From Micromussa lordhowensis (lineage: Eukaryota > Cnidaria > Anthozoa > Scleractinia > Lobophylliidae), in assembly GCA_964020085.1 (NCBI GenBank), contig OZ026597.1, positions 22,825,721 to 22,889,720 on the forward strand: 64,000 nt of DNA. The letters are read 5' to 3'. Under the pieces are notes generated by a model that made no database searches, was not told the DNA's origin, and saw nothing but the letters and a program-made list of their open reading frames with translations. The position numbers and the translations under genes were made by a program. This document shows, piece after piece, positions 10,346-22,825 of this stretch (position 1 is the stretch's first letter; every line of letters starts with the position of its first letter).

Positions 10346-10980
10346 AATTCATATTCTCAATAGCTTTATCCAGCAGGGTAGCTCAAATATTATGCATCTT
10401 GCAGTTATACAGTTTGAATTGCATAATTGTATTGAAAGGGATATAACACGGTGAATGGTGTGATTTATACAAACGTTATCAGGCGTTATCGGTGTACCCA
10501 GGATAATTTACAATACCTGCAGAAATTCTCGCGCGCTCACTGGCTAATTTTAATCGAGACTTTGACATACGGGTTATTGCAAAAAACAAATTGACGTCAG
10601 GTTTTCATTTGTCTGTCCTATTATTGACAACGAATTTCGTCGTAACATTGTCAAAGTAGTCTGCGGATCCACTCAATATGGGATACTTAGAACAAATATC
10701 TCGCGATTTTGAGTGGGATAGTTGTTTGTGTTTGAACGATTAAGTGATATGGGATATATATTGGGCCAAAAATTACCCGTCCCGCCTAAATTATGGCCTC
10801 CGAACTGGCATACGTTCCAAGTCGGAGGTCGAAATTAAAAATGAAAAATAAATTATGAATGCTGCTTAGCGCGTTCGCACCTTCCCTACTCAGCTCCCAA
10901 GTAGACTTTTAAAAACATAAAAAATAGCCATTGGGAAAACTTGGTGATCTTTATTAATTAACGTACATAAAGTAAGGTCA

Positions 10981-11348
10981 GCAAACAAACTGCGGTTATA
11001 AACATAACTAGACAACGCACGTTGTAAAATTCTTCATTTATCTTGACGTTTCGTATGCTCCAACATACATCTTCAGAAGTAACGGTTACCTAAACTACAA
11101 TTAAATTTAAACAGGAAGACTAATACCAAATAAGGAAAGTAATGACAATGAAAATAAACAGACCTAGTTAAGTCTGCTAGGAAAAATATAAATGGCTAGT
11201 AGAGAAGAAGTTTCTCACTGCCAATATTTTCATTAAGCGCTGGTTTTAAATCGCGAATGAGCAAGGCTTCCTTAATGAAGAATTTCCTTAATGAAGAATT
11301 TTACAACATGCGTTGTCTAGTTATGTTTATAACCGCAGTTTGTTTGCT
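10981..11348. mobile_element. Inverted-repeat element, possibly Penelope-related
   Basis: Arms of about 58 bp (10981-11038 and 11290-11348) are near-perfect reverse complements, beginning GCAAACAAACTGCGGTTATA. Inside lies GACGTTTCGTATGCTCCAAC, which resembles the conserved GACGTTTCG end sequence of Penelope-like elements. It has no coding capacity. Confidence 0.6.
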
Positions 11349-11989
11349 GTTTTTACTAAAGTTGAAATGGCCGAAAAATAAGAGTGTATAAAGTAAGGTG
11401 CTGAAACGATAGGTCAGCTCAAGTACAACTCACATAATAGAGAGCACACGGCTTATTTGTGAATTTTGCAAGCTATCACATTCGATTCTTCGTTTGTAGG
11501 TTTCCAAATTAAGCTATGATAATTTGGACAGTTCCAAGGGCAGAATTAGGCCAATACTGTCATTACTCATTCCAACTAATTTGGAAATCGTTTAATATAA
11601 AAAAATCCTGTTACTGCAACTTTGACAAGCTTATTTATTTCCAAATTCAAAGAAAATATACAGTTCTAATACATATACCAAATGTAAGTGAAATCGATGG
11701 ACTTGTTTACAGTTCGGTACTCTGGCGAAGTCACAAAAGAAAACATAGTTTCCTTTCACGCTCCAAATTACGCGACTTTAAAAACTTATAACTAGGTATA
11801 CCTATCGATAGAGTGCCAACGAGCGAATAATTTGTGCTATAATAAGGGATTCATTAATACAGCATAACGGATTTTTGGTTCTCTTCTGTTGCAAACATTA
11901 CCGAGAGAAAATTATAACGCGTTTACCGGCAGGTAACGTTCGTCACGCAATCCCTGAATATCAAGAGTATTGGAATGTATCGCTGCTCG

Positions 11990-12475
11990 GTCGAACTTTC
12001 AGTTCAATATGATGGGCAAAGTCAAACTGAAAGTGAACACGCTAGTTTGATTGATTAACACGACTCGTTTAATTCTGTCGCAAAACAGATCCGATTTGTG
12101 TTTTGAACACTGGATTCGACTAAACACGCTCGTTCAGTTCTGTTCGGAAACACTGCCGACTCAACCTTAAGTTCGATATGCTAGATTTCAACACTGGATT
12201 TGCTCTAGTGGTTCGACTGGTGAACACAATCTTTCCAAAAAAGCTGCCAGATGAAACTTTCAGTTTGATATAGGTAAACAGAGAAGGAATTATACACTGT
12301 TTCGATTCATGAACACGCTCGTTCAATTCCGTGGTGAACACGCTGGTTCGTTTTCATGTCGATTTTGTGTCTTGGATTTGCTCTTGTCTAACAGTTTTCC
12401 TGAATATTCGAATTAGAAGAAGAGTTTTGTAAAGGGTACGCTCCCCAATTGAACTTTCATTTCGATAAAGTGAGA
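11990..12475. repeat. Degenerate repeats of a GAACACGCTNGTTCRATT phrase
   Basis: Related phrases (GAACACGCTCGTTCAATTC, GAACACGCTGGTTCG, and AACTTTCAGTTCGATAT variants) recur irregularly through this segment and resume at 13294-13330 after the inserted hAT-like element. Confidence 0.6.
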
Positions 12476-12483
12476 GAGGAAAC

Positions 12484-13285
12484 CCCGGGGGGGGTACTCC
12501 TCGGAATTCTTGGTGGGGGTGTGCCGCCCGGGTCTTCAAATCCCGACCCTATTTCAGACCTAAACATGCCATTTTCCACACCCGTTTTCAGACCTGACCT
12601 CTAAAATTCATACCCGTTTTCAGACCTGAACTTGAAAATATACACCCGTTTTCAGACATGGCTTTATAAAATCGTTACATTATTATAGCATCCGAGTGAA
12701 ATCACAGCAAAGTATATTACGTTAAAGCATAATATTTTTTATTAGGAAGTATAAAGTACTTTTTGTTTTAAAGAACTCAATATATGGTGTTCATGAGACC
12801 GCGATCGGCTTTCATTATAAATCCGGCATTTCAGCTGATTGATTGCTTCAATGATTGTATACATGTAGTGCAAACAAGAAACACTTTCTTTGTAGATTAA
12901 AATCTATCACGAGTTGTCACAAATAAAACGTTACAGTTACCGCATTTTCATAATGGTGGCTTTGTGTGTGGTATTCCGGTAGGTGATTAAGGCATAATTA
13001 TGCATCAGTGCCGAACGGAAGTTGACGCAAGGAGTAAAATTAAGCTGGAATGACATAGTTTATTTATTTCTTTTTCTCGCTATCAGTTAGTCGTTCCAGT
13101 TACGTACTGAGAAGAAAAATATGTTTGTAAGCTTTCGTAAATGTTCCCGCCCCAAAAACCCGACCCGATTTCAGACCATAATTGTTAAAATCTATACCCG
13201 TTTTCAGACCAAAACGGCTCAAAAACCATACCCTTTGGGGCGGCACATACCTATATACCTTATATAGGGGAGTACCCCCCCCGGG
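12484..13285. mobile_element. hAT-like MITE with 8-bp target duplication
   Basis: The termini are inverted: CCCGGGGGGGGTACTCC at the left and the near reverse complement, ending CCCCCCCCGGG, at the right. Direct copies of GAGGAAAC flank the 802-bp element (12476-12483 and 13286-13293). An 8-bp duplication is the hAT hallmark. Subterminal CAGACC/GGTCTG phrases recur on both sides. No transposase remains. Confidence 0.85.
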
Positions 13286-13293
13286 GAGGAAAC

Positions 13294-14345
13294 ACGCTGG
13301 TTCGATATGTTCTGAGACTATGAAATTGTTCACAGTTGGATAAACACAACAGCAAAAAGCAATGATATTCCACGAGACAAGTCTAGATGTAACGCGCCTC
13401 CTGATTGGCTAAAAACTACAATAGCTCGAATAGTTCTGTCCTTGCAATTGGCTCAAACTGAGCCATTGTTACATCTTACACCTTACAGTTACACTTTTCA
13501 GAGCTCGATCGAGAATTTTTTCGCATACGCCATTCTTCGCGCGGCACTATTCTCTGCCGCCTCGCCAGCCGAGCGTCTTCGCTCGGCTGGCTCGTTGGCA
13601 ATTACCCGGCTTTTGTTGAAACATCTAAACCCAACAGGATAAAATTAGAGGGATTAGCATAGCATTAATGGTTAAGATTAGGATTAGCCGAGCAATTGAG
13701 AATTTAGATGTTCCAACTGCAGGCGTTTGGATCATATGATAAAATCCAAACCTCTGGGTAAAATTGTGTTTATTACCTATCGAGACGCCTTCAGACAAAT
13801 TAGTTTGTCAGGGGAGCAAGACCAATAATGACGGACTTTAAAAAGTTTTCTTAACAACGACACAAGATCCAAGTCATCCCAACGCGACCTGTTCCTTCTT
13901 CATTAATTAAATTGATGCTGCACAACCCTAATCCTTCTCTCCGCAAGAATGCCAAAGTTCAAACACCCCTAAGTCTACACAAAACGCAAACTTTACGCAC
14001 GAAATTAATTACCGAGCAAACTGGATTTTAGGTATCTTTTGACATGGTCTCGTCCCGCGATGGGAGCAAAACTGTTCTATTAGATTGATTAATCCAATTG
14101 CAGTGCTAATTGCATGTACGATGCGACTTCTGTATTGCTAGCTGAAATTATTAATGTGCTTTTCTTTAAAAGGTGCTCCGTCAACGATGACACGTCTTTA
14201 AAAACTTATTCTAAATTTTTCATGTTTGTCTTTTTTTCATAGCGGTTAATTTCTGTCTCTTAGCTATTTTTCTACCTTGTTTGTCTATTTCTTCAATTAG
14301 GCTCCTCGTAAAACAAAGGGCGGATATAATGCTTTCTTGGTAAAC
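13294..14345. other. Intergenic, one short hairpin
   Basis: No gene seen. A compact hairpin lies at 13564-13591, with a 12-bp stem GCCAGCCGAGCG and a four-base loop. The rest is AT-rich unique-looking sequence. Confidence 0.5.
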
Positions 14346-14347
14346 TA

Positions 14348-14882
14348 AGGGCCCAGTTATATGGTCTCGGGTACCCGAGACAACCCTCACCCCGAGCTAA
14401 CCTGGCCGAGGTAACATTTAGCTTGTTTCTTTCTAAAATTCAACCAGCCGTTTACATTAGGATCGCCAACTCGTCTCGGGGGGCGAGACAACTCGGGTGG
14501 GCGAGTTGTCTCACCTCGGCAGGTAGGGTAACCCTGGCAAGCGGGAAAACTTTTCTACATATAAACGCTTTGGCTCGCCTGACCGGGACATCTCTCGGCG
14601 TGGCGAATGTCACGTAATGCTTAGATTTAGGATTTATAGCAGAAATTCGTATTAAAGAAGTAAAAATTAATTCGGCAAAACCCACTGTGATCGAATGACC
14701 GAGAAAAACCCAAAGAAAGAGGGATATTTGCACATTTGATTATTCAGTAAGGTTTATGAATAATCATGCTGGGTTAACTTTGACTCGGCCTACTGGAACT
14801 ATGTTTTCACATATAAACGCTCGATAAAGTTACCTCAGGGGAAGGGTTGTCTCGGGTACCCGAGACCATATAACTGGGCCCT
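14348..14882. mobile_element. MITE with long terminal inverted repeats and TA flanks
   Basis: The left end AGGGCCCAGTTATATGGTCT and the right end are reverse complements over about 38 bp, including GGTCTCGGGTACCCGAGA. Flanking TA dinucleotides at 14346-14347 and 14883-14884 suggest a Tc1/mariner-type insertion. The 535-bp interior has no intact ORF of interest. Confidence 0.8.
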
Positions 14883-14884
14883 TA

Positions 14885-15535
14885 CCCTGCTTCCTCAGGT
14901 TTGACGAAGGCAATTATGTGCATTACAAAAAACTTATTTATGCATGGTGACGTGGCTCCTTTGTAAAGTCGTCTTTATAGCTCGGTTCGACATCGCCTGG
15001 CTAACTTACATTACACCATGAAAACTATTATGGCGGCTATCTTAAATGATGCGTAAAAAGAAACATTGGCAGATTCATCAAGAGTCTATCGTCGATCGAG
15101 TACAGTTAAACGTGACTTCAATTTCAATGCATTTCAGCATTGGATTTCAGCTTTCTTTTCGTCTCCAGGCTATACCTAAGAAGATAAGAGGATACAAGAT
15201 TGTCAGTTTAAGCGGGGAGCGCGCGTGACAAATAATCCATCTATATCAACGACGCAGCAACAGAGAATAATCGGGCACTGAAATATCACAATTCCTTTTG
15301 TGACACACGCTTCAGTCGTTTCATGCCGGTATCATTGCCTAAAACATTTGCAGTCGAGTTCGTAATAAGCTGCAACATTTAGCGTATCATTGTTGATACA
15401 ATTTGAAAAGTTGGAAATTGGGTGCGTTCTTGTAGATAATAGCCCCAGCTTATCCCTTGTAGTTTGCGGGGCACCCAAGAGTGCTTTGTTTCAGCGGCAG
15501 GATATTCCACGAGGGAAAGCCGCGAGTACAATGGA
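14885..15535. other. Intergenic, no feature seen
   Basis: No gene or repeat that I can support. Confidence 0.5.
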
Positions 15536-15659
15536 GGGCAAGAACTTCATGCTAGCCCACATATAGAGCACACTCCCATATAGTCTTATCCATATATATC
15601 CATATATGGTTATGTCCTATCCATATATGGATATGTGGGCTAGTATGAAGTTCTGACCC
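15536..15659. repeat. 124-bp foldback repeat
   Basis: Arms of 29 bp (15536-15564 and 15631-15659) around AGAACTTCATGCTAGCCCAC pair with three mismatches. The loop is itself rich in CATATATGG palindromes. Confidence 0.75.
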
Positions 15660-16480
15660 AATGGAGAGTAGTTAAGTTCTCAATGTCGCAGCACATGTTC
15701 CGGACCCTTGAGCCCAGGAATTGAACAACGCGGACGTCTGATAAAATTCAAGGTAATACTCCCTAATCCCCCAAAACCTGTTTTTGGATCGAAATCGTTC
15801 TTCCTGGTCCATAAAAACGAGCTAATGCAATAGCTATCGGTTTTGGACTAGAATTTGAAGATTGTTGAACACTAGTTTAACCTATCCAGCTGACACAATG
15901 AAATAATAAAAAAACTCACCATCCTCGCAAGTCCTCGAAACGAAGAATTAATTAGTAACACAGTACAGCTGTCCATTGTTGCCCTCGGTACCAGATTTGA
16001 AGAGACAAAGCGCGGGTGGTTGAGAACTGGAATAGAATAAAAAAAGCACACAGTAAAACAAAAGTCGCAGAAGTCATTAGAGAGTGATACAGTTTGGTTT
16101 TTACCGTCAATTTCTGCTGGTCATGGGGATTGCCTGATCTAGGTTAAAGATAAAATAAGCAAAGCAAAATCAGTTAATCAAATTAGTAAATCAAATCTCA
16201 AAAAGTCTTAAAGCATCAGGTGGCTAAACGCAGAACTGGGACTGACAGGTGAAATAGGAAATATAAAGGTGAATCGACCGGCGCAGAGAGTTTCGTGAAG
16301 CTGTTTTGAGTGCCAGCCGATCGTCAGAGCTAAATAGGGCTTTCCGGGATGTGTGTTTATATAGAGCGGCGAGTCAAGCTTCTGGAGGAAAAAAAACGTT
16401 TCTCATTTAAATATGTATTTATTCGTGTATTTTCCGTTCCCATGTCTCCTCCTCTGATGGCTAAATCCCCACCCCACCTC
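15660..16480. other. Intergenic, no feature seen
   Basis: AT-rich sequence with no gene or repeat that I can support. Confidence 0.45.
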
Positions 16481-16484
16481 ATGT

Positions 16485-16640
16485 TTATAAATATACACAA
16501 CCCATAATCCCTCACTTTGCTCTAATGAAACATAATTCCCCAGTTTGCTCCAACGAAAGGCTAACGCTCGAAACGTCAGCTTCACAAATTCGCTACGGCG
16601 GTTAATTTACCTTTATGGACTTCAGTTGATAAATGGTCTA
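16485..16640. mobile_element. Penelope-like or similar retroelement end fragment
   Basis: The phrase GGCTAACGCTCGAAACGTCA followed by TTTACCTTTATGGACTTCAG resembles a 3'-end block that I recall from many cnidarian Penelope-type copies. Only this end remains. Confidence 0.45.
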
Positions 16641-17639
16641 GAATCTCAGAGATGAAAGACTATCACAAAGAAAACTTGTTTGTATGAGCATTTTAGGTAT
16701 TCCGTTCAGTCAAAAGCAAAGATAATTAGAACGATATTGCACCTACGTGATCTGTCGACTGCCATGCGGTACGATATAGCTGGCTTCCGGATGCAATCTC
16801 TTGGACAGGTGCCCTCAGTTGCAATTCTTTTGTGCCAGTTCATCTAACCTGTATTTCCTTGGCTTTACTGCAACAAACGAAACAAACACAAGCAAGCAAA
16901 GCAAAACGACAAACGAATACTAACCATCTTAAAAACCATTTGCACAAATCCTAACAAGTATACCACAGTAGTTAGTCATGGAAGTAGAGGTGACCAGTGA
17001 GGGATACATTAATGTTCACCGGAATCACCCCTTCCCAGTTCACACATTAAAGTCCCCGTTTCCTAAAACCAACAGTCAGAAAAAAATGAACATATATACG
17101 TGTTAAGCGCATTTGCCTCAGCCACATAAAAAGGTACGTGTACCATATTGTTCATTTATTGAGTTGAGTTATTCGTTTGCGTTTGTTTATTGAGTTATGT
17201 TTGTTTATTTGTTATTTTTTAGTGTTATGTGGTTATTTAGTTGTTTATTTTTTAATTGATTTATGGGTCACTCGGTTGTTTATTGTTATTCGTTTTCTTT
17301 GTTTATTTGTTTATTCCAATTTTCGCCTGTCCCTGTGATGGTATTTCCATCGCAAATCGAATGAATCGCAAAACAGGCCGAACCCAGCAAACTTTCCCGC
17401 ACCGCACCCCTTTCCCTAGGTTCTCTCGCTGTTTTTCGCGCTTCTCCCCAACTAAACGAACGCCTGAAGCAATCTACACTGGTAAACAATGAAACAAGAT
17501 GGCGTCTTCATCAAGGCTGGACTTATTTGAAATCAACACACTCACCAAATATATTTCTTTTCTTTTCATGAACAAAAATGTTTAAAATGCCGCAATGTAA
17601 GGTGGAATCTTGCAAAGGGGAAACGTGTAGCGTCGTCAT
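16641..17639. other. Intergenic, AT-rich
   Basis: The segment 17150-17320 is low complexity with repeated TTATTTGTTTATT phrases. The open frame at 17256-17492 overlaps this low-complexity tract and has no coding character. Confidence 0.5.
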
Positions 17640-18270
17640 CCCGGAGAATTGACTGAGGGCATTTCCTAGAGATTTCAAATATTGTAGTTAGTTTGCATTT
17701 ATCATTGTAGAATCTAGATAGCTATACATTACTAAACGAAAAAGCATGACTATTGAAATCACCTGGACTACTGAGAATGCCAAGGGTGCGCCTCCTCCAT
17801 ATGTCACCCGGTCCACGTTAGAACTTATTTCTGGGTTGCTCTCCGATCTTCGAGGAACTGAATGAGGAGGTTTTGCATTTACTAATGTAGAATATAAATA
17901 ACTAAGGATATTATCATACTAAGGTAGCATAAGATAGAAATAAGAATTAACCCGATGTATGGCCCATCGAGTTCAGCTAGCTCCTCCATGATCCACTGGT
18001 AACCCTACGTTTCTCTCCGTCCCAAAAGGAACTGACAGAGGGTATTCCCTAAAGAGTTGAAATACTGAAGTTGTTTTTTATTTACCATTTTAGAATATAC
18101 AGCTGACTAAGAACATTGCTACCCTAACTAAAGAATGAAATAGAAATCACCTGCTGGGTCCTGGGGCATCAGGCCAGCCAAGTTCAGCCTCACCATCGGT
18201 CGTCCGGTCTCACTTTAGCGCTTAGTCTTTCGTCGCTCTCCGTCCTTCAAGGGGTGCACAAGCTCTTTCT
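17640..18270. repeat. About three degenerate ~195-bp tandem units
   Basis: Units begin near 17647, 17856 and 18030 with variants of AACTGACNGAGGGTATT, followed by a TTTACCATTTTAGAATAT phrase and a CTCCGTCC-type end. They are heavily diverged, so the array is old. Confidence 0.65.
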
Positions 18271-18699
18271 CTGGGGAAAATATAGATGAAACAAACAACG
18301 AAAGACCCCGCACAACATAATGTTAAACCAATTGATCCAATTTATGCAAAAAATAAGACATCCCGCGTGTAGGAGCCTAGTATGATCTAAATCAACATAC
18401 TAAAAAACAAGAAAAAAAACCCACATTTTAAAGATCAACTTCTTCCGGCCCTGGTGAAGTTATTTACTTAGATATACGAAGTTCAAATTGAATAATAAAG
18501 CTCCATGGTGATCTTGCGCACAGTAAAAGAATATTTTCTCTAGCAATAATCAACAGACCTCTTTCCACGAAAATAGTATCTGGGTGTGTCCCACTAGGTG
18601 CTGGGTTGACCACAACAGCCGTAGCTACCGGGGCAATGGAAAGTGCCCAAATATCACCAGAGGGCCATTCCTGGATACGAGGCTGGCATGCCAAATACT

Positions 18700-19700
18700 T
18701 GTAATCTCCCTGGATAAATCATCATCATCGATGCTTTTCTCCTCGTGGAGAAGGAGGCCATTTCCTGGATGAATAGAGCCTCGTTAAGTTAATTAAGTTG
18801 ACGGAGAAGCATCTGCTCGTTACGCGTCTTCTTGCTGGATGGATATTGCACACTCGAGCACATGCGTTAATCGTGGATACAACTGAAGAGTGGAGCCTGG
18901 GTGCGAGGCTCGGCTACCCATGATGTTTCTTATAACTAGATGGATGGGGCGGACCCAAATGAAGACGAGGATACAAGTGAAGACGTGGCTGTGCACCGGA
19001 CAGAACTGCTGACAACTCCACTCTTCACCAGGTGAATGGAGCGCGCTTAATGTAAATCCTGGCTATCACTTAGGAGATGCGGCTGTGTTTGTGGATGAAA
19101 TTTCCACAACATGTGTTTACGTTGTGTAGATGGAACCACTTGGAGTAATTCGAGGACACAACTGCAGAGATCTGGCCGTATACGAGACCGAACTTTCCTC
19201 AGCTTATTCTGCCATCACGTATAGTATAACTGATGAGATGCGACTGTTTACAAGATGGAACTATCAACAACTTGACCCTTTTTTGGATGGACGAAGTGTG
19301 ATCAATGTTATTCAATGTTATTGCTTAGAAGTGAAAGTGTACGACAGCGCTTTTCTTGTCTGTGTTGCCCCGTCTGTGTACGAGTCTTTCGCAACGAGCG
19401 CGCTTTCCTCGCTTGCGTTTCGAGGATGCGCGTTCAATCATGGAAAGTCGAGACTATTACTGGAGAAATGCGGCTCTGTACAAGGCTGAACTTTCACACG
19501 ATTTCTTCTTTATCGATGGCTGTTGTCCGCCCAGCGCAAGTCAAGGCTATTATTTGTGACGCGAAAATCTGCAAAAATGATACATTCCACTCAATGGATG
19601 GAGCGCGCTTTACATAGGTAGAGGGTTCAACAGGTTGATCCTTTCACAGCCTGTCTTCTTCTTCGACAAAAGGGTAATCGAAGGATGAAGGTGGAGAAGT
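18700..19700 (+). repeat. Outlying diverged satellite units
   Basis: Phrases such as GATGCGGCTGTGTTTGTGGA, CTTCTTGCTGGATGG and GGAGCGCGCTTAATGTAAAT match the ~80-bp satellite of 24.9-30.3 kb, in the same orientation but with longer, irregular spacing. Short open frames here are by-products of the repeat. Confidence 0.6.
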
Positions 19701-20629
19701 GAAAAAAAAAGGGAAATCGAAGGTTTAAGTGAAGCGGTGAAGTTGCGTAGAAGGCTGAAATATCCTTAATTTGTCCTCTCATTGGACGGGTACTGGAGTC
19801 TGGCGCGCGCGACCAAGCTGATTCTCGGCATCGAGGCTCCGAGTACTGGCTTCCTGTCTGCTTTTGGCACTGAGCTATAAGGACATCTTATGAACTTACT
19901 GTCATTGGTGAAATTTATGGTGTTAAAATTAAATGCTATTAACGAATTAAATGATATTAACGCAATTCTAATGTACAAGACTTAAAGTTATTTCTTCTAT
20001 TTTCAACCCCGTGTTTGTTTCTGTTACAAGCTACACTAGATGCGCGGACGAATTAATTTTGGTGTTATCTGAATTTTTTCCGACTACTCCAGTGATCTGT
20101 ACAAAGAGATCGTGCTATTTTTATTTCAATATAGTGAAACGGTGGTCAGTCAATTCCTTTATTCTATCCGAAAGGGTATTTCATAATGCTACTGTAACTG
20201 CAACAGAGGCTAGTCTTAGTTATCAGATTTCCTACTGAAAATCTTGCACCTAATCGTCTTTTCAATTTAGATGTAAGAATAATTTTAAGCGAGTTTCAAT
20301 GGCGCTTTTGGCCACTCTAACAATCCACACCCTACAATTATAGCCAAGGATACATGAAGAGGATTCCTGATTTTCATTCACTACTGCTGGTCAGCTCTGA
20401 AATCAAAGTCTATGTAAGGTTACTGCGAAAAAAAAATTGAGAGAAAATGTTAGTTTGATGCATTAACTTAAGTTCAAGAAACCATAACAGTAAACCTCAC
20501 CTTGTCCAAACTGCCATGTTGCTGCTGTTTCTGTGCTGAGCACTTCACACGCTCTCCAAAACGCCAAAAAAGCATGATAAAGACGAAACACGAAATACCA
20601 GGTGAGCGAGATGAATGAAACGTTCCGGA

Positions 20630-22080
20630 AATGAGGAAAAAAGATGTATCTTTCGTGATGCAAAAATCTCGGCGCGAAAACCAACCTTCCTCAATGGCTT
20701 CTCAGTTCACGAAAGATGTTAACAAACGCCATGAAAAACGCAGAGACGAAAGTGACCGCCGTAGCCATCTGTCCGAAGTCAGACCAAGCAAGAAAAACAC
20801 TAAAGAGCAAACTAAATAGTCACTAAATATTACCTTCCCTACGGTAATTATTGCGAAAAAATAAAATGCCGCCCAAAGAAAACGAATTTGAAAACGTGGC
20901 TGATGACGATCCTCTCTTTTTCAGTGATTATCGACCATGTTTGCGTCCACGGAATAAAACAGAAAAAGCTGAAAAAGAAAGCAATGTGTATTTAAGTGGG
21001 ATTACATAAAAAACATCAACCTGTGGAAGAACCACTTGTCCATGCAATAAAAATAACAACCGTCGGACCGTTAATTTTTATTTATAGCTTAATATAATTA
21101 CAATTCTGTAATTCTTATCATATTATTGAACCGAACGTTATTTGTCTTTCCTGTTCCGTTTTCGGTTGCCTCCGAAAATAGGCCGCCAACCGACGCAAAA
21201 ACTGTAACACGATGCGAAAACCACGGCGAAAAAAATCAACCTACCTTTACCATGACCTCTCAAGTTCACGAAAGTTGCCAACAGACTCCATAACGCAGTG
21301 ACGAAAGTGATGACTGTAGGCAGCTGTCTGAAGTCGATCAGACCGAGACGAAGCTAACAAGCAAACAAATCACCGAAATTTACCCTTCACTTCAGCGATT
21401 ATTGCGAAAAAATTCAAATGCCGCCGTTAGTAAACGAATTTGAAAACGTGATGATGACGACGCTCTTTTTCAGTGATTGATAATCATGTTTGCGTCCACA
21501 GAAAAAGCTGAAAAAGAAAGCAATACGTGTCAAACTGGGAAATACATTAAGACCATCAACCTGTGGAAAAGAAACACCGCGTGTCCATGCAATCAAAGGA
21601 TGCTAACAGACGCCACTAAAAACTCAGCGAGTGCTGTTGCAAGCTGTCTTAATTAAGACCGAGCAAGATGAAGGATAACGAGTAGAGCAGTCACCGAAAT
21701 TTACCCTTCACCACGAAGAAATAAAATGCCGTCGCCAAAAGATAACGAATTCGAAAACGTGAAACATGACGACCCTCTCTTTTTCATTTACTACTAATCA
21801 TGTTTGCGTCCATCAAATGAGACAGGAAAAAGCTGAAAAAGAAAACAATGAGTATTAAACTGGGATGTACATTAAGACCATGCAACAGAAAAAGAACAAC
21901 CGTCTGCAGAACTGATATTTTTTATTTGTTACTGATTAATTACAATTCTATAGTTCTTATCATGTTAAACGGAATGTCATCCGTCTTTTCTTATTCCTTT
22001 TCGACTGCCTCCGAAAATAGGCCGTCAACCACCCAACGAAAAGATAACTTTGTCGCGACAGAAACCCTCGCGTGGCATTC
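20630..22080. repeat. Three diverged tandem copies of a ~450-600-bp unit
   Basis: Each copy carries CATGTTTGCGTCCA, GAAAAAGCTGAAAAAGAAA, CGAATTTGAAAACGTG and GCCTCCGAAAATAGGCCG in order (for example near 20936, 21486 and 21799 for the first phrase). Weaker matches to the last phrase recur at 22140-22200, 22700 and 33970-34830. Confidence 0.7.
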
Positions 22081-22825
22081 GCTGCCATTGCAAATCACAA
22101 GGATACGCTAGCTAAAAAAGCAGAGAAAAGCGGACCCTTTGCCTTCCCCCGCTGGCGGTGTGATTGCCCTCCGAAAATGGGCCGAGAAAGTCGCTGCGTA
22201 ATCTTCGAAATAAACGTGCACTGTTACCAGAAATCTGTAAAAATTGAATCAGATTGTTTCAAAAGAATTCTTAATCATTTACGTTCCATCCAAAAAGTTC
22301 ATGTTGAAGACCTTCAGCCTTCCAGCTTGTGGTTTGATTGCCTTCCAAAATCGCCCCACGAAATTGGGCGTGGTATAGTTCTTATTTAGCATTTGAATAC
22401 ATCGTTTACGGAATGAGTGACAAATGACTTAGAAGTGTTCTGCAAATGTTTCCACAAGGAGCTATTCACGAATTGGAAGGTAATAGAATGAAAAGACTTT
22501 ACCTTAATTTCTAACGACGTATTCAATGTTTATGCAATTCAAGCTGGTATTAACTTTCCAGGTATCATTCATTGATGAAATATCTTCTTCCATTTCCCCC
22601 TAGAAAACAATCATGCTATTTTTATATCGTAAATATCTAGTACTGTCATTCCATATCATCACAGAGACCAGTTATTGTTCAAAACATACATATCTTACGT
22701 CACTTGCCCCCGAAAATGAGCAGAGACAACTAAGTGCACACGAACATAGTCCATGCCATTAAAACTAGTCAGTTATTTCATTGAATAGATACTTACAATT
22801 TGTAATAAACAGAATAATTCTACAT

